In this document: positions 22,935 to 31,190 of the stretch, in pieces
Layout: each line of letters starts with the position of its first letter
Numbering within the stretch: the stretch's first letter is position 1
Assembly (NCBI GenBank): GCA_016206505.1
Contig: JACQRJ010000001.1
Location: 1 to 45,155 of the forward strand
Reading direction: 5' to 3'
Length of the DNA: 45,155 nt
Source of the DNA: Candidatus Peregrinibacteria bacterium
GTDB taxonomy: Bacteria > Patescibacteriota > Gracilibacteria > UBA1369 > LOWO2-01-FULL-3
The notes under the pieces: generated by a model
Seen by the model: the letters and a program-made list of their open reading frames with translations, nothing else
The model's database searches: none
What the model was told of the DNA's origin: nothing
Program-made: the position numbers and the translations under genes

Positions 22935-24041
22935 ATGAAAAAGTTTCTAAAATCCGGTTTTATAGTTTTTGTGGCTTTGTTTTTGTTGGCCGGATGCCAG
23001 AGCAAAGATGGTGCGCAGGATCAGCGCGAGGAGCCGGAACGGAATAAAAATGAAGATCAGTATAAAGAGCAAATTGATGAATTGTTAACGAAAGTTGATG
23101 AACTTGAAGATCAATTGGAGGAAAAAGAAGTTCAGAATGATGAAGATTTGGAAGATGAAGATAGTCAAGAAGGTGATGGCGAAGTGGAAGTTGAAGTGGA
23201 AAATGATCCTGATGACACTTTCTTTGCTTTACAAAGTGGTATCGAAGATGGCGATACACTCTGGAATTTGCCGGTAATTTTCAAAGGTACGGTTTCGTCC
23301 GATGCGGAAAAGGTTGTTGTAACCGCAAAGGGCTACGATAATGCCCACAACAAAGGCTACAAAGATGTTTACACTTTGAAAGATTTCAAAAAAGGTGATG
23401 GAACATTTACGTATCGTGCAAAGCCTGAATGGAAAAATATGAATATTGGTAGGAACGATTATGAATTTGAAGTTTTTTTCGAGGATGGGAGTTCGAGAAC
23501 TGCGGAAATTGCGATTAATTATATTTATGACGGTGAAGGTGAAATCGCTTTTGATGGATGCGGAGATGCGAAGAATTATAAAGATTATGTCTGGTTCGAT
23601 GATTTGGCTGATAGATACAATAAACTTGGTTTAACAAAATATGAGAAAAAAATGACTCTTGATGGCGTGACAGGTGAAGGGGCTGTAGCAGGCGAAAAAG
23701 TGATAGAAGAGATGTGCTTTGCAAAAAATGGCCGTGTTGCCGTATTTATTTCTTCCGGTTCATATTGCGATAGTGGTTATATTTATAGATATTTTACGGA
23801 GACCAACACTTTGGAACAGGCAAAAATGAATCTGGAAGAAGGTTGCAATGCGACATTTATCGAATTTTTGAAACGCACTGGAAATATAATTCCCGTTAAG
23901 GCCGGCTTGGCAGACGCAGGGTGTTTTTCGGAAGATTATTTTGATTATGATTTTATAAAAAACAATTTAATCAGAAAAAAGACGTTTTTCGATTGTATAG
24001 ATGATGGTGAAGAAGGCGAATGGGAAATTATTAATAATTGA
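22935..24041 (+). CDS. Lipoprotein with acidic coiled coil, unknown
   Basis: 368 residues from the ATG at 22935. Signal peptide with lipobox LLAGC (Cys21). Residues about 35-90 are Glu/Asp/Lys-rich and look like a coiled coil (QIDELLTKVDELEDQLEEKE). An immunoglobulin-like or other beta domain follows (about 100-190: DTLWNLPVIFKGTVSSDAEK to FEVFFEDGSSRTAEI). The C-terminal part has several Cys (DGCGDAKNY, EEMCFAK, SYCDSGY, EGCNATF, AGCFSEDY, FDCIDDG), suggesting disulfides in the exported protein, which the VKOR gene upstream could help form. No known domain recognised. It sits between mutS and mutL without an obvious repair role. Confidence 0.75.
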   Translation: MKKFLKSGFIVFVALFLLAGCQSKDGAQDQREEPERNKNEDQYKEQIDELLTKVDELEDQLEEKEVQNDEDLEDEDSQEGDGEVEVEVENDPDDTFFALQSGIEDGDTLWNLPVIFKGTVSSDAEKVVVTAKGYDNAHNKGYKDVYTLKDFKKGDGTFTYRAKPEWKNMNIGRNDYEFEVFFEDGSSRTAEIAINYIYDGEGEIAFDGCGDAKNYKDYVWFDDLADRYNKLGLTKYEKKMTLDGVTGEGAVAGEKVIEEMCFAKNGRVAVFISSGSYCDSGYIYRYFTETNTLEQAKMNLEEGCNATFIEFLKRTGNIIPVKAGLADAGCFSEDYFDYDFIKNNLIRKKTFFDCIDDGEEGEWEIINN

Positions 24042-24049
24042 TTTTTACG

Positions 24050-25834
24050 ATGTCGATTATCAAAATTTTGCCGGAAAATCTGGTAAATCAGATTGCTGCC
24101 GGTGAAGTCATTGAAAGGCCAGCTTCCGCCGTCAAAGAACTGATTGAAAACAGTCTGGATGCTGGGGCAACCGAGATTTGTGTTGAGCTAAAGGATGGCG
24201 GAAAAACTTTTATCAAAGTTAGCGATAATGGCTGCGGGATTTCCAAAGAAGATTTGGGAATATCCGTTTTGCGGCATGCAACAAGCAAGATTTCCGTGGA
24301 AGCGGATTTATGGAAAATTGCGACTATGGGGTTTCGCGGGGAAGCATTGTCGAGCATTGCGGGAATTTCCAAGTTTGTGATACGCAGTCGAAAAGAAGGT
24401 GAAAATGTCGGCAATATGCTCGAACTTGAGGGAGGTGAAAACCGAATTTTAAAAGAAGTTGGAATGAGTGTCGGCACTGCTGTTGAAGTTTATGATCTTT
24501 TTTTCAATACACCGGCGCGAAGAAAGTATTTGAAAAGTGAAGCGACCGAACTTGGTCATATTACTGCCGCCGTAAGCAGTATCGCGCTGGCTCATCCTGA
24601 AGTTAATTTCAAGCTGATTCATAATGAAAAAATTATTAACGATCTGCCGAAAGTGACCGAACTTTTGGCTCGTATTTCCGATATTTTTGGCAAATCAACT
24701 TCGGAAATGATGTTGCCGATTTTTTATGGAGGGAGCGAGTTTCAAATAGATGGTTATATCGCCAAGCCGGTGTTGAGCCGCAGCAGTTCTCAGCATCAAT
24801 ATTTTTTCGTAAATGGCAGAGCGATTACCGATCATCTTTTGGCAAATAGAGTGAAGGTTGCTTATCACTCTATGTTGATGGAACATAAAAAACCGATTTT
24901 TGTTATTAATATTAAAATTGATCCGGCACTGATCGATGTAAATGTGCATCCGCGCAAACTGGAGATCAGATTTGAAGATCAGCAAGGGATGATTAAAGCG
25001 ATTTATGGCTGCGTAAAATCTGCACTGGAGAAGCAAAGTCTGATGCCAAAGGGAGGCAGCGAGACACAAAGATATATGAGTGATGGGAAAATAGGGCAAA
25101 GTTTTGAGAAGGATTTTGTCGGCGGCAGTTTTGGACGCGTGGCTGGTAGAGGAAGGCTTGGCAGTGAAGCTGCAGATGCCATAAGGTTTACTGAAAAATT
25201 TTCGCAGAAATCCATTTTTTCTGAGCGGGAAAATCGTGATTTGGAGCCCGGAAATGACTTTGCGATCAAACCGGTGATGCAGATTATGAATTCATATATC
25301 GTCGCCGAAAGTGAAGGAGGTATCACTTTGATCGATCAGCATGCCGCGCATGAAAGAGTGCGCTTTGAAACTTTGATGGCGCAATTTGAGAAAGAGAATA
25401 AGGAAATTCAGCCCCTGCTTATGCCGTTTTCGCTGGAATTAACGAGCAACGAAGTGCTTTTATTGCAGGAAAATATGCAGATTTTTGAAGGCCTGGGTTT
25501 TGAAATCGAACATTTCGGCGGGCAAAGTTTTGTAATCCAGAGTGTGCCATCCGTGCTTGCAAGTCAGGATCTCCATGACGTAATTAAAGGCGTTTTGGAT
25601 GATTTACTGGAGGGCAAAATGGCGACAAAGATGCAGGGGAAAATGGAAGAAATTTTGACTTATATGTCTTGTCGCAGCGCTATAAAATTTGGTCAAAAAC
25701 TTTCGATTATGGAAATGGAATCTCTGGTTTTGCAGCTTCAAAAATGCACTCATCCATACACCTGTCCACATGGGAGGCCGACTATGGTGAAATTGACAGT
25801 CGATGAAATGGCGCGAATGTTCGGGCGGAAATAA
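24050..25834 (+). CDS. mutL: DNA mismatch repair protein MutL, endonuclease type
   Basis: 594 residues from the ATG at 24050, where MSIIKILPENLVNQIAAGEV matches family N-termini. GHKL ATPase motifs: NQIAAGEVIERPASAVKELI, ENSLDAGAT, DNGCGI and GFRGEALSSI. The C-terminal domain has the metal-binding nuclease motif DQHA-x2-E-x4-E (DQHAAHERVRFE), the MSCRSAIK segment and CPHGRPT. This is the form that nicks DNA itself, found in organisms without MutH. It lies 8 nt after the lipoprotein gene, so probably one transcript. Confidence 0.95.
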   Translation: MSIIKILPENLVNQIAAGEVIERPASAVKELIENSLDAGATEICVELKDGGKTFIKVSDNGCGISKEDLGISVLRHATSKISVEADLWKIATMGFRGEALSSIAGISKFVIRSRKEGENVGNMLELEGGENRILKEVGMSVGTAVEVYDLFFNTPARRKYLKSEATELGHITAAVSSIALAHPEVNFKLIHNEKIINDLPKVTELLARISDIFGKSTSEMMLPIFYGGSEFQIDGYIAKPVLSRSSSQHQYFFVNGRAITDHLLANRVKVAYHSMLMEHKKPIFVINIKIDPALIDVNVHPRKLEIRFEDQQGMIKAIYGCVKSALEKQSLMPKGGSETQRYMSDGKIGQSFEKDFVGGSFGRVAGRGRLGSEAADAIRFTEKFSQKSIFSERENRDLEPGNDFAIKPVMQIMNSYIVAESEGGITLIDQHAAHERVRFETLMAQFEKENKEIQPLLMPFSLELTSNEVLLLQENMQIFEGLGFEIEHFGGQSFVIQSVPSVLASQDLHDVIKGVLDDLLEGKMATKMQGKMEEILTYMSCRSAIKFGQKLSIMEMESLVLQLQKCTHPYTCPHGRPTMVKLTVDEMARMFGRK

Positions 25835-25844
25835 AAAATTTCCG

Positions 25845-26696
25845 CTAATTAATCTCTTTGAGATAACAATTTTCGCAATATATTTTCTCGGGGCGACTTT
25901 GTGAGTATGTCGTCAATATCTCGGCTTTACACTGGGAACATTCCCGAGGATAAAGACGCCTTGGGTTTCTCAATTTCTTACGATCGCTGTGGCGACAGTT
26001 GAAGCATTTGCGTGGGATGGCAATGCTTTTTTGCCGATAGAAGCGCAGTTCCTTCTCACCAATCTTGTAATTTTTGGCACAATCACTGCAGGCAAGCAGC
26101 TCATTGATTATCGTGTCCGGGACGTCATCAAGATTATCAGGAATTGCATATTGACTGGGCTTAAATTCGCGCAGATCTTTTGATTTCCATTTATAACCTT
26201 TCGCCTTGGCTTCTTCCTCTGTAAGCGGAAAATAATCCTGAGCCACAGTCTCGTTGTAGCCGAATTGTGACATTTGAATCGGAAAAAATTCTCCCCATTC
26301 ACCCGTTTTTTTCAGATGCTCAATTATTTTTGGCAATAAAGCTTCGTATTCTTCTTTGGCGTACTGCTTGTTTAAAATACAATATTGCTTTTGTATAAGC
26401 CCGGTTGAGCCAAAAATATTGTGACAATTTTTGTAACAATAGGCGCTATGAAAAACATTGGACACGCCGAGAACGGCATAGAAACTGCCAATTACATTTT
26501 CGGAGCCGGCACCGCAGCAAGCAGAGTCATAGCAACGTTGCATATTGTCACCCCAAATATCGATATCGTAACAGTCGCTGGCGTCCATCATCGTATTGGT
26601 GCAAAATTTGCAGTCACGAAGATTTCTACAGTCGAAGCAAAAAAAAGAATCTTTGGAATTATCAATATTGTCACCGGTGACGTTTTCATTTTGCAC
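25845..26696 (-). CDS. Split cysteine-rich ladder protein, C-terminal part (paralog 5)
   Basis: 283 codons in a frame that begins at an internal GTG; it has no independent start signal and aligns with the second half of paralog 3 from its NCENVTG turn: ENVTGDNIDNSKDSFFCFDC, KQYCILNKQYAKEEYEALL, GEWGEFFP, FGYNETVAQDYFPL, FYRQKSIAIPRKCFNC and the intact C-terminal ribbon (CSQCKAEILTTY, YCENCYLKEIN). The N-terminal part is in another frame at 26686-27264. About 90 residues present in paralog 3 between CYEC and NCENVTG are missing, so the junction is a deletion plus frameshift. A family A palindrome core (26671-26680) lies 6-16 nt from the frame change. Confidence 0.75.
   Translation of the reverse strand: MQNENVTGDNIDNSKDSFFCFDCRNLRDCKFCTNTMMDASDCYDIDIWGDNMQRCYDSACCGAGSENVIGSFYAVLGVSNVFHSAYCYKNCHNIFGSTGLIQKQYCILNKQYAKEEYEALLPKIIEHLKKTGEWGEFFPIQMSQFGYNETVAQDYFPLTEEEAKAKGYKWKSKDLREFKPSQYAIPDNLDDVPDTIINELLACSDCAKNYKIGEKELRFYRQKSIAIPRKCFNCRHSDRKKLRNPRRLYPRECSQCKAEILTTYSQSRPEKIYCENCYLKEIN
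26671..26680. repeat. Family A palindrome core at the broken junction of paralog 5
   Basis: Exact TCACCGGTGA. On the coding strand the 5' flank is TGCAAAATGAAAACG, close to the flank of the copy in the HNH gene, but the 3' flank is divergent. The host family has a native NVTG turn at this place, so the match could be partly ancestral. Confidence 0.6.
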
Positions 26697-27264
26697 AATT
26701 CACACATTCATAACAAAACTCGGATTCTGTGAGATAGAAAAAATCAATACAGCTCTTGATAATGGCAAAAGTTTCTCCATAAAGACAGTCCAGACCCTGC
26801 TCTCCGTCAAATACCAGATAGCAGTTTTTTAGTTTGTAATTGTCATTGGTGTATTCGCTGTTGTCGTTGTCGCCCAGAACTATCAGGCCTATTTTTGGAA
26901 CTTCCAAAAAAAGATCCCCGAATTGGTCAAAAAAAGTACGATTAAAATCGAATTGGCGGCCATAGCTTAGCGCGTCCCATTTATCGCCATACCACTGCAT
27001 GTGGCCGAAAACTTTGTAAGGCTTGCCAGGTGAATAAATGGAAATAATTTCTTTCCCCGTCAGGTCGCATTTACGCTTGTAAAGGTTGATTTCATTGCGC
27101 CAGGAAAGCCGACGGCGCTGCCTCTCATCGGGGCAAAGAGTGGGCGGATTTACTCCCATCTTTTCATAGAAAGAAAAATCCTCCTGAGAAATTGCAAAGT
27201 TTTCTCCGCTGACGGCACAATTTTTTCCGCTAGTCCTCAATGAGGGCGGTAAAATATCGATCAT
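26686..27264 (-). CDS. Split cysteine-rich ladder protein, N-terminal part (paralog 5)
   Basis: 192 codons as drawn from the ATG at 27264, which overlaps the DUF4012 stop by 35 nt; a TTG at 27240 is an alternative and fits the family's short leader better. It matches paralog 3 from NCAVSGENFAISQEDFSFYEKMG through the ribbon-like CPDERQRRRLSWRNEINLY, DKWDALSYGRQFDFNRTFF and SEFCYECVNC, then hits TGA. The remainder continues in another frame at 25845-26696. The N-terminal ribbon shows the same reduced Cys set as paralog 3, so the two are probably sister genes. It is last in an operon with DUF3352 and DUF4012 genes. Confidence 0.72.
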   Translation of the reverse strand: MIDILPPSLRTSGKNCAVSGENFAISQEDFSFYEKMGVNPPTLCPDERQRRRLSWRNEINLYKRKCDLTGKEIISIYSPGKPYKVFGHMQWYGDKWDALSYGRQFDFNRTFFDQFGDLFLEVPKIGLIVLGDNDNSEYTNDNYKLKNCYLVFDGEQGLDCLYGETFAIIKSCIDFFYLTESEFCYECVNCAK

Positions 27265-29353
27265 AGTTTAAAATTGTCGAATAATTTACGGTATTATCAA
27301 GATTTAACTTTACTTCAGAAGGAGCGACTGTTGCAATTTTTAGCTCCTCTGCAATTTCCAGTGTTTTATTAAAAATGCTGCCGATTGATCCCGGCTGCTT
27401 CTGGATAATCAGTTTATATTGACTGGTTAAATCCTCAGTATCCAAATTGAAAGGCAATTGATATTCGATCCAGATTTCTTTGCTGTTTCCCGCCTTTACT
27501 TCCATCTGCGTAAAGAAATAAGTTTTTTTCAGATCTTTATCAAATTTTGTCATGACATCCGAGCCGTTGGTTTTTAACAAAACGGAGCCTTCGGGAACAT
27601 AAATGCGCATGGAAACTCTGTTTTTTCCGCGACCGAGAATATCAATCAACCGATCCGGCATTTCATCAAAACCATAGGATTCAATAATTTTTTTCCATTG
27701 GTAGTAAATATCGTCGGTGAAAAGATGTGATCTTTTCACAGTTACGCGGTCAATGACGTTTCCGAATTCATCGATTTTTGTATGATGCTGAATTTTTTCC
27801 TCAATGAATTGTTCAGACTTGGTGCCGCCAGTAGCGATATTGATTACGCTGAGATAATCCTCGTTTTTAGCTGTTTTGTACACTTCGCCGGTTGCTCCGA
27901 TACTCTGAAAAAGGCCCTGAATTTCTTCATCGGCGGAATACATGAGGAGATGCTTTTTTTGAATGGCTGCAAGCAGTTTGTTGCCGAGCGCAGCGATATT
28001 TTCTTCTTTTAAGATAGCTTCTTTGAAAGCCGGAATGAATATTTTGAGAATATGCTTTGGATCTTCTGGTCCCCAAATTTTACCTTCAATAATATAACTG
28101 AGAAGCAAATTGTAATTTGAAGAATCCAGTTTGCCGAAATTGCCGACCTGTACGGGACCGGTGATTTCAAGCAAATCTTTGAGCAGTCCCTGATTGATGG
28201 CGATTACTGTATCTACACTGGGCCCACCCTCTTTTTCTAAAAACCATCTGGCTTTTTTGGAAGATGTAGGAAAATCCTGAGAATAATTACTATCGCGGAA
28301 GCGCCAATTGCTGGTAAAAGCCTTAAACTCCTCAGGCGGTTCAATAATGCCGCCATATGATCCGTCGATATCATAAACATCATTAACGGTCAGATTTTCG
28401 ATATAACCTTCATTTACATCAATCAGAGCATAGCTTCCGATAAATCCTCCGCTCGGTCTGATTTCATTATTATTTTGGAGCAAAACAAGGTAACGATGTG
28501 GATAACGATCGCCGAGGAGTTTCAGTAAAGCGGGAAAATTTTTGGAAATTGCCTGCAAGGTTAGGGAGACTTCCTGAATGAAATTTTTGGCAAGCTTTAC
28601 GCGGGCGGAAAGTTCCGGAGGCAAAGTGTCTTCGTTTATATTTTCCATTTTCCCTGCGGCTTTTTTGATTTCCGCAAAAGCTTTTTCGGCATCATTTAGT
28701 CCGACTTTTAAAGTATCAGTAAGAGATGGCTGGTTTAAATTATCAGGCTTATTTTTGGCAACAAAATAAAGCGGCAATTTATTAAATTCCTCCAAAGTCT
28801 TTAAAAAATATTGTCCTGCAATTGAGACATGCTGTCCACTCTCGAGCAGACTTTTCACTGCATTGCCCAGATTGTTGTCCTTTGAATAGAGCGATTTGTC
28901 TTCATTTAGAAACCAAAGATTATTTTCGGCGAATTTAAAATTTTCCACAGCTTTATTGAAAGACAGAAGCGCATTATCGAATTCGATTTGAGTCGCATTT
29001 TTGCCCCCGGAAATTAAAAAATCGTAACCTTTATGCGCGAACTGTGAGAGTTCTTTTTCAATATTTTTTCCAATCGCAATGACGTTTAAGGCATTGAAAA
29101 CAAATAAAATAATGAAACCAACGAAAAAAATTTTAAGAAGATTATCAAAATGTTTCGGGGGATTTAACTTCTTACCTTTGATGTAAAGAAAGTGAGTGGC
29201 GTCGGCTGTTTGCAGATCCTTAATTTCCTTAATCGGGCTTGTGCGCTTGTATATTGCCTTAATTCTTCTTATCGGTTTTAACTTTTTTTGGCCACGAAGA
29301 TTTAGCTTACTCTTTTCAGCATCTTTTTTTAGATCACGCATTTTTCCGGACAT
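27230..29353 (-). CDS. DUF4012 domain membrane protein
   Basis: 707 residues. A basic cytoplasmic N-terminus (about 90 residues, many Lys/Arg), one transmembrane helix near 93-113 (IFFVGFIILFVFNALNVIAI), a helical region, then the DUF4012 domain with its signature RYLVLLQNNNEIRPSGGFIGSYAL near residue 290 and TVNDVYDIDGSY. The domain is common in Patescibacteria and some Gram-positives and is thought to be extracellular; its role is unknown. It is downstream of the DUF3352 gene by 1 nt, and the pair is probably one envelope complex. Confidence 0.87.
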   Translation of the reverse strand: MSGKMRDLKKDAEKSKLNLRGQKKLKPIRRIKAIYKRTSPIKEIKDLQTADATHFLYIKGKKLNPPKHFDNLLKIFFVGFIILFVFNALNVIAIGKNIEKELSQFAHKGYDFLISGGKNATQIEFDNALLSFNKAVENFKFAENNLWFLNEDKSLYSKDNNLGNAVKSLLESGQHVSIAGQYFLKTLEEFNKLPLYFVAKNKPDNLNQPSLTDTLKVGLNDAEKAFAEIKKAAGKMENINEDTLPPELSARVKLAKNFIQEVSLTLQAISKNFPALLKLLGDRYPHRYLVLLQNNNEIRPSGGFIGSYALIDVNEGYIENLTVNDVYDIDGSYGGIIEPPEEFKAFTSNWRFRDSNYSQDFPTSSKKARWFLEKEGGPSVDTVIAINQGLLKDLLEITGPVQVGNFGKLDSSNYNLLLSYIIEGKIWGPEDPKHILKIFIPAFKEAILKEENIAALGNKLLAAIQKKHLLMYSADEEIQGLFQSIGATGEVYKTAKNEDYLSVINIATGGTKSEQFIEEKIQHHTKIDEFGNVIDRVTVKRSHLFTDDIYYQWKKIIESYGFDEMPDRLIDILGRGKNRVSMRIYVPEGSVLLKTNGSDVMTKFDKDLKKTYFFTQMEVKAGNSKEIWIEYQLPFNLDTEDLTSQYKLIIQKQPGSIGSIFNKTLEIAEELKIATVAPSEVKLNLDNTVNYSTILNYDRYFTALIED

Positions 29354-29354
29354 A

Positions 29355-31064
29355 TCAATTGATATCCAAATAATTGATTGTGGTCACACCATCCTGAAAA
29401 TAATTTTTACCTGAAGTCAGTGATGAAAGCGGCAATAAATACTTCGGCACCTTCCCGCCTTTGAAAATCAGAGGCATAAGTTTGTCGAAATTGAGATAAC
29501 TCACTTCGTCGGAACTGCTCAAAATATGAGTGATCAATTCCTGAAAGTCTTTTGAAAGGCGTAACGACTTGCCGCCATTTTTGATCATATTTACTGCATT
29601 TTTCATGGTGTCGAAATTATCCGTTACAATGGCGTAGCGATCAATAACGGCGTAAAAAATGTTGCTGTTTTTCTGGCCGATAGTTAATTCAAAAATATCG
29701 TAATCGTCAATTTGCAATTTTTGGCGTCTAATATTTTCCGGCACCGCCATAATCTCTTTGCCGACTGTACCATCCGCCATTGTGAAGGTGACAATCTTCT
29801 TTTCGTAAACAGAACCCACTTTGGCAAAATTATCAAAAATATCATGCAATTCTTCCAGAGCTTTTTCGCTATTGTTGATTTTGAGTAGAAGTTTGTAAGT
29901 CAATTTTTTATCGTACTCTTCAATTGCGAGGGCAAATTCGTTTTTGAATAGCGGTAAAATATCCAGGCTCAAAGTTATTTCCGGCCCGAAATAGCGATTG
30001 GTATAATTTTGAAGAACGGTATCAAAAATCTGCATCGAATCTTTGTCTCCTCCGGACATGGCCAAGATCAGTCTTCTTAATTGATTTTCCAGATTATTGC
30101 CGCCCCAAAAAATAAGCGCATCTTCTTTCACATATGCCGCAAGATCAGCCTGATATTTCTCCTGATTTTCCAAAAAATCCATATTTTCGATTTCTTCCCC
30201 GCTTAAATTCAAAAAGCTTTGAAGAGCAAATTTTTCATCCATGGCAACGAGTGCAAGCCCTTCGGAATCGAAAAATTTTAAAAACGGTTTAATGCTTTCA
30301 AATGCAGTTAAAGAATCGTCATTGATGTTTTTGAAATTGATAAAAGCAAAAGCAATGTAATTGAAAGGCAGATTGTTTTTGGCTCTTAGGTACCTGCTTG
30401 AATCAAAAAGAGCATCTTCGTCAGAATTGCTAAAATCAATCAGTTCCTTGAGGCTTTGATCTTTTTCACTCAAAAAAAGATATTCATCAATCAAAGTCAG
30501 CCTTGCACCATTTTGCAAAAGGAAGATTTCCCGATTGTTGTAAGGCTGTGCCGAAGCGCTTTGCCTGAGCCATTTTTCGGCCTGGGCTTTATCCTTTGTT
30601 TCTAAAAAGTAAACCGTGAAAGTTTCTCCTGGCGTATTTTTTGAATTTAAAATACTGAGACCAAGATTTTTCCCAAGCCAAGGATTGATTTGCGTTTCGA
30701 AATTGGTCTGCAATTTTTGTGTAAGAAAATCCTTGAGTGCCTGTGCAGAATAATATGGATACTTTTCAAGAATTTTGGCCGTTTTGGAAAACTGACTGTG
30801 TTCAGGATTATAGTTTAATTCAACAGTAAAAACAGTCTGCTTCTCAGGTAAAAACCTGGCAATTTCTGTTGAGCGAAAAGCTCTCTGAAAAATCAAATAA
30901 CCCGCGGAAATCAAAATAGAAATCATAATAATGACCAAAATGGCGCCGTAAATTTGATGTTTCTGAATTTTCAGGCGAAAATTAATTTTTCGACTTTGCG
31001 CTTTGGGGTGTTTTTCCTTCGTTAGTTCTCTTACTATTTTTTTTGTGGAAGATTTGCGTCCCAT
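29355..31064 (-). CDS. DUF3352-like membrane-anchored protein
   Basis: 569 residues. A basic N-terminus (GRKSSTKKIVRELTKEKHPK) precedes a single transmembrane helix near 36-54 (IYGAILVIIMISILISAGY). The extracellular part begins FLPEKQTVFTVELNYNPEHS and continues with KTAKILEKYPYYS, the pattern of DUF3352 proteins, which look like repeated alpha/beta units. No catalytic residues are evident. It is divergent from alaS and co-directional with the DUF4012 gene 1 nt downstream. Confidence 0.75.
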   Translation of the reverse strand: MGRKSSTKKIVRELTKEKHPKAQSRKINFRLKIQKHQIYGAILVIIMISILISAGYLIFQRAFRSTEIARFLPEKQTVFTVELNYNPEHSQFSKTAKILEKYPYYSAQALKDFLTQKLQTNFETQINPWLGKNLGLSILNSKNTPGETFTVYFLETKDKAQAEKWLRQSASAQPYNNREIFLLQNGARLTLIDEYLFLSEKDQSLKELIDFSNSDEDALFDSSRYLRAKNNLPFNYIAFAFINFKNINDDSLTAFESIKPFLKFFDSEGLALVAMDEKFALQSFLNLSGEEIENMDFLENQEKYQADLAAYVKEDALIFWGGNNLENQLRRLILAMSGGDKDSMQIFDTVLQNYTNRYFGPEITLSLDILPLFKNEFALAIEEYDKKLTYKLLLKINNSEKALEELHDIFDNFAKVGSVYEKKIVTFTMADGTVGKEIMAVPENIRRQKLQIDDYDIFELTIGQKNSNIFYAVIDRYAIVTDNFDTMKNAVNMIKNGGKSLRLSKDFQELITHILSSSDEVSYLNFDKLMPLIFKGGKVPKYLLPLSSLTSGKNYFQDGVTTINYLDIN

Positions 31065-31154
31065 TTTTGAGGTTTATTTTACTTATGGATTTTGGCATAT
31101 TCCGGTTTTTTTTCACAGGTAAAAATAAGCATGTGTATGAGGGCGGCCATGAAC

Positions 31155-31183
31155 TTGCCATTTGCCGATGTTTTTCGTAGAAT
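31155..31183 (+). promoter_or_regulatory. alaS promoter, apparently leaderless
   Basis: TTGCCA at 31155-31160, 17-bp spacer, TAGAAT at 31178-31183. The ATG at 31191 falls 7 nt after the -10, where transcription should begin, so the mRNA probably has no leader. Confidence 0.6.
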
Positions 31184-31190
31184 GTGCGTC

